Of a DNA stretch of 64,000 nt, positions 60,699 to 64,000 are shown one piece after another. The notes under the pieces are model-generated. The model searched no databases. It had not been told where the DNA came from and was given only the letters and a program-made list of their open reading frames with translations. Both the position numbers and the translations under genes were made by a program. The first letter of the stretch is position 1; each line of letters begins with the position of its first letter. Source of the stretch: Marinilabiliales bacterium (GTDB lineage Bacteria; Bacteroidota; Bacteroidia; Bacteroidales; SZUA-534); contig DOTG01000028.1 in assembly GCA_003512955.1 (NCBI GenBank), positions 1 to 64,000 of the forward strand, read 5' to 3'.

Positions 60699-61904
60699 TT
60701 ATTCTTTATAAAAATCGATGCTAAGGAACCTTGGTAAAATGGTTTTATACATGTTCCAGGTATCAGTTATAACCTTTAACCGCCACTCCTCCGACGAAGG
60801 GTTGTACATTTCGATAAAATCGTTTTTAACTTTTACCGAATCGGCCTCATGCCTATATCCAAATTGATGTCCCTGGTTTTCTAAAACCATAATCCGGATG
60901 GAATTTAATGAACCTTTGGTGGTCTGGCTGTTCATGGTTCCATATTCAAAAGTCATGGGAATGAATATTTTACCGCGATTCAATTCGCCAGTAAGATTCA
61001 CAAAATCGCCCGTTACTGTATAAAAATCTTTTGTATCGCCCCAGTCAATAGGATAACCTGCAAAAATAGGTTCCATCCGGCTACGTGTCAAGGAATCCAC
61101 AGGGTTAGGGAAAAGGTGCAATTTCCCCCTTTCCCCATATCCTGAATGCAGATCGGTGGTAAAGATTATCTTGTAGGGCTCACAAATGGAATCAATTAAA
61201 GGGGTTAATGCCTGAATCTGGGGTTCAAAAGTCTTTCCGCCAAAATACAAACCTTTCGGATATTGGTATTGTCCTTGCAAAACAGTCTGCCGCAATACCG
61301 GCATTGAGGCATTAATAATTTTAAAAATGGCACGTATTTTAAACATCCGGTTTCCACAACTCCTTGTATTCACCTTTCCGTTGGGATTAATAAATGAATA
61401 TAGTTTTGGATAACCTTCGTTGACAATGGAATATGTGGCACTATCCACAGATGAGTTCCGGTTAAGATCCACGTTGTTTTCGCTTACACGCCGTAAATAC
61501 TTAAAACCGTAGGGATTTACGGAATGAATAAGCATTATTCCCGTTTCAGCAAGCAGATCATCGTCAATAAACGAATCGATAAACATGGATTGGACCGCGT
61601 TCCCAACAAAACCTTCGATTCCATGAACCCCGGAGCTGATGATCAGGAGCTTTTCCTGCTTTTCCGGTCCTGGAATATAAAGTAAATCCACCGTTAAATC
61701 GTTGTCGGTTTTGCTTGGCACCTGAACAGTGTAGATGCGGCTTTCGGGATATTTATTTTGAATTTCGTGGGCTTTCTCGCGGAAGGATTGCCGGGCCCCC
61801 AAATAACCGGATTTAAAATAACCAATTTCATTTTCCTGTGCATAAAGCTGAATTGAAGATGAAATGGTTACCAGTAAACTTAAAAGTAGATAGTTGCGAT
61901 TCAT
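60699..61904 (-). CDS. secreted DUF2817/M14-like zinc carboxypeptidase family protein
   Basis: A signal peptide (1-22, ending QLYAQ) is followed by a DUF2817 domain over most of 401 residues. M14-like landmarks: SSGVHGIEGFVGN with the zinc His and Glu, NVDLNRN with the substrate-binding Asn-Arg pair, and TTDLHSGYGERG with the third zinc His. MTFEYGTMN near residue 320 probably holds the catalytic Glu. Such proteins are predicted peptidases or deacylases of unknown substrate. It converges on the mevalonate kinase gene across palindromic element B. Confidence 0.82.
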   Translation of the reverse strand: MNRNYLLLSLLVTISSSIQLYAQENEIGYFKSGYLGARQSFREKAHEIQNKYPESRIYTVQVPSKTDNDLTVDLLYIPGPEKQEKLLIISSGVHGIEGFVGNAVQSMFIDSFIDDDLLAETGIMLIHSVNPYGFKYLRRVSENNVDLNRNSSVDSATYSIVNEGYPKLYSFINPNGKVNTRSCGNRMFKIRAIFKIINASMPVLRQTVLQGQYQYPKGLYFGGKTFEPQIQALTPLIDSICEPYKIIFTTDLHSGYGERGKLHLFPNPVDSLTRSRMEPIFAGYPIDWGDTKDFYTVTGDFVNLTGELNRGKIFIPMTFEYGTMNSQTTKGSLNSIRIMVLENQGHQFGYRHEADSVKVKNDFIEMYNPSSEEWRLKVITDTWNMYKTILPRFLSIDFYKE

Positions 61905-62153
61905 AGAATTAGTCTAAGCATTCGTTTAAAAGCTTTACAATAATTGTTCTTAAACCCAAAATACCCATTAGAAATGCGTAACCGTTTAAGAAATTATATT
62001 TCAAAACATTAAAATTTTGAATATAATTTCTATATCGGAATTAACCTCAACTAAATCATTTAGCTCGGCAAATTTTGCTTCCTAAAGATAAACTTAGGGT
62101 AAAATTAATTGTATAACCTAATAGTTCATTAAGTTGTTATAAGTAAATGATAA

Positions 62154-62816
62154 TTATAATATTACTAGATTATTTTTCAAGGCAAATTTTACCATTTCAA
62201 CCGTACTTTTAAATCCAAATTTTTGCATAATATTGTTTTTGTGAGTTTCAACCGTGCGTATGCTAATATTTAATTTATTGGCAATTTCTTGATTTGAAAA
62301 ACCTTCTACATAAAATTTTAGTATTTCTTTTTCTCGCTGTGTTAAAAAATATTTATTGAAGTTTTCAGGATGGCTACCTTTTTTTACAATGCTCAAATAG
62401 TTTTTCATCAGATTCTTTGAAATATTTGGGGAGTAATATTCATGACCGGAATAAATAACCCGTATCGCCTCCAAAAGCATTTCTTTGTTGGTATCTTGTT
62501 TAGGCAATATTCCCTTTGCCCCTGATTTTATTGCGTTATAAATATAATCATCGGTGGTGTACATTGATAAAATAAGAACTTGAGTTCTACTATTCAATTC
62601 TGAAATTCTAGCAGTAAGTTCAATACCATTCATATCTGGCATTGAAATATCACTAATAACTATATCTGGCAGGTACAATTTTACCATTTCCAAAGCGTCT
62701 GATCCATTCGAAGCGCATCCTACAAAATCAATATCAGGTTCATCTATTATCATGGTTTTCACCCCATCGCGAATAATTTGATGGTCGTCAACCAAAAGAA
62801 TCCTAATTTTTTCCAT
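62154..62816 (-). CDS. NarL/LuxR-family response regulator
   Basis: Receiver domain (1-120) with DDHQIIRDG, phospho-acceptor Asp in IVISDISMPDMNG (about residue 55), the switch Ser in LILSMY and Lys in LPKQD. The LuxR-type HTH (about 150-215) shows LTQREKEILKFYVEGFSNQEIANKLNISI in pieces and RTVETHKNNIMQKF. The gene overlaps the upstream kinase gene by 14 bp and is its partner. Confidence 0.92.
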   Translation of the reverse strand: MEKIRILLVDDHQIIRDGVKTMIIDEPDIDFVGCASNGSDALEMVKLYLPDIVISDISMPDMNGIELTARISELNSRTQVLILSMYTTDDYIYNAIKSGAKGILPKQDTNKEMLLEAIRVIYSGHEYYSPNISKNLMKNYLSIVKKGSHPENFNKYFLTQREKEILKFYVEGFSNQEIANKLNISIRTVETHKNNIMQKFGFKSTVEMVKFALKNNLVIL

Positions 62817-64000
62817 ATTCCTGTAGTTTAGTTACTTTCACACGAATATTTGTTCCTTTCCCTGGAAATGTTTCAACATCAAAAGTTCCGTTCAATAATA
62901 TACTTCTTTCCCTCATGTTAAATAAACCTTTGCCTAACCCTAGGTTATTTGTATCATAATTAAACCCTTTCCCATTATCTTCAATCATCAGTACTAAATT
63001 TGAATTAGTGTCAGTGAGTTGTATTAAAACCTGAGAAGCTTTTGCATGTTTAATTACATTATTCAATGCCTCCTGCACAATACGGTAAAGATAAATTTTT
63101 GTTCTTTGGCTTAAATCAGTAAAATCGCCATAAGCCGAAAAATCAATTTGAATTTGTACATTTTTCTGTATTTGCCTACATAAATTCTCTAAACCAATTT
63201 CCAAGCTAAATTCCATAATACCGGCAGGAGCTAAATCATATGAAATCTTGCGCAATTCATCAACAGAATGGTTGATCTGTGTTTTTAATTCGTTTATTTT
63301 AACTTCGTCAGCCAATTCTTTTTTGCTTATTAAATTTTCAAGCATCATCTTTATTGCAATCAATTGTTGTGCAAGCCCATCGTGTAAATCACGGGATATG
63401 CGATGACGTTCAAATTCTTGCCCATCGAACAATGCCGTAATCCGTTTGGTCTTCTCGTCGAGTAATTCCAATGTGTTTTTTTGAATATCATCAATCATTT
63501 GATTAAAAGTTGATGCCAAAACACCAAATTCATTTTCTGAGTTAATAACTACCTTTTCATTAAAATTACCTTTCCCTATCTTTATGGCCGCATTTTTCAA
63601 TTTCACAATCGGAATTATTATATCCGATGTTATTACTTGGGCTATTGATAATATGAGTATTAAAACAATTATCGAAACAAAAATCAAATCGTTACGCAAA
63701 TTTGAAATTGGGATCATGGCCTCGTCGTAGTCAATTTCAGCGACTAATACCAATTTTAATCCTATTACATCTAATTTATCGAAAGCACTTAAACAAAGGA
63801 TATTTCTGTAATCTGGATAAACTCCGTTTCCTTTACCGTGTTTAAAAGCAAGATTAACACTTAATGTGTTTGCTTTAATTGGGGGCATCGAATTGTAAGA
63901 GAAAAGTGATTTACTTTTCAGGAAATAATCATCGCCAACCAAATATATTTTGCCTGATTTACCCAATCCATTGGTCTGGATGGTATCAAGTATTATTTCA
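62803..64000 (-). CDS. sensor histidine kinase, NarX-like (HisKA_3), 5' end outside the window
   Basis: The frame stays open to the window edge, so the gene is partial; the TTG-initiated start that could be drawn at 63966 is not real, since upstream codons read LDTIQTNGLGKSGKIYLVGD, a typical sensor (dCache-like) segment. Downstream come a membrane span, a HAMP domain (IIPIVKLKNAAIKIGKGNFNEK), a coiled coil, HisKA_3 with the His in ISRDLHDGLAQQL, and HATPase with EALNNVIKHAKAS and DNGKGFN. The LuxR-type regulator overlaps it by 14 bp. The signal sensed is unknown. Confidence 0.88.
   Translation of the reverse strand, partial: EIILDTIQTNGLGKSGKIYLVGDDYFLKSKSLFSYNSMPPIKANTLSVNLAFKHGKGNGVYPDYRNILCLSAFDKLDVIGLKLVLVAEIDYDEAMIPISNLRNDLIFVSIIVLILILSIAQVITSDIIIPIVKLKNAAIKIGKGNFNEKVVINSENEFGVLASTFNQMIDDIQKNTLELLDEKTKRITALFDGQEFERHRISRDLHDGLAQQLIAIKMMLENLISKKELADEVKINELKTQINHSVDELRKISYDLAPAGIMEFSLEIGLENLCRQIQKNVQIQIDFSAYGDFTDLSQRTKIYLYRIVQEALNNVIKHAKASQVLIQLTDTNSNLVLMIEDNGKGFNYDTNNLGLGKGLFNMRERSILLNGTFDVETFPGKGTNIRVKVTKLQEYGKN

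Noticed and set aside
63964..63966. TTG start for the last histidine kinase
   Set aside because: The frame continues with sensor-like sequence to the window edge, so the true start lies outside.

Overview
The window is chromosomal DNA from a member of the Bacteroidota. The evidence is two proteins with type IX secretion (T9SS) C-terminal sorting domains, the short primary sigma factor without region 1.1 that is typical of the phylum, Omp28-like and DUF6029 outer-membrane proteins, SpoIIE-type phosphatases of Y_Y_Y architecture, and the Bacteroidota -7 promoter motif TAnnTTTG upstream of about half of the transcription units. I see no rRNA, tRNA, CRISPR array, prophage or autonomous transposon. 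The genus cannot be fixed from this sequence.

Layout. 0.5-10 kb: LtaS-like alkaline-phosphatase-fold membrane enzyme, FtsE-like ATPase, DEAD-box RNA helicase with a structured leader, a small membrane protein, DUF1801 protein, a secreted endonuclease/exonuclease/phosphatase-fold protein, and uvrB. 10-15 kb: rpoD, degP/htrA, dapF. 13.6-22.4 kb: a phospho-signalling block made of a SiaB-like kinase duplicated head-to-tail in one protein, a SiaC (DUF1987) protein with the phosphorylatable Thr at position 68, and three SpoIIE-type phosphatases with three different input regions. 22.6-31 kb: gyrB, a TonB-receptor-like barrel with a 1044-residue TPR partner, and a leucine-rich-repeat protein. 31-35 kb: a T9SS cargo gene divergent from a histidine kinase/OmpR-type regulator pair, with four helically phased GTTAA boxes between them. 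36-38 kb: a coupled glucosyl-3-phosphoglycerate synthase-like/glycerate kinase pair. 38-44 kb: CBM9-like lipoprotein, YqaA, and a TlpA/DUF6029/Omp28/T9SS-cargo operon. 44-47.6 kb: mntP, M49 peptidase, FNR-like reductase. 47.7-60.6 kb: miaB-type gene, mtaB, then a same-strand run of methylcrotonyl-CoA carboxylase (beta, alpha), methylglutaconyl-CoA hydratase, acyl-CoA dehydrogenase, class II HMG-CoA reductase, GYDIA-type GHMP kinase, diphosphomevalonate decarboxylase and mevalonate kinase. 60.7-64 kb: DUF2817 peptidase-like protein and a NarL-type two-component pair whose kinase runs off the window.

The most notable system is the 50.5-60.6 kb cluster. The carboxylase and hydratase of leucine catabolism end at HMG-CoA. 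HMG-CoA lyase normally comes next in leucine-utilisation clusters, but here the next metabolic genes are HMG-CoA reductase and the lower mevalonate pathway, with neither HMG-CoA lyase nor HMG-CoA synthase present. The arrangement reads as a leucine-to-isoprenoid route that bypasses acetyl-CoA.

Other notable items are a 132-bp nearly palindromic element present twice in opposite orientation, each copy supplying the stop codon of the upstream gene at a convergent gene junction; an AT-rich dispersed intergenic repeat family; the duplicated SiaB protein with its SpoIIE partners; and the phased GTTAA operator-like array.
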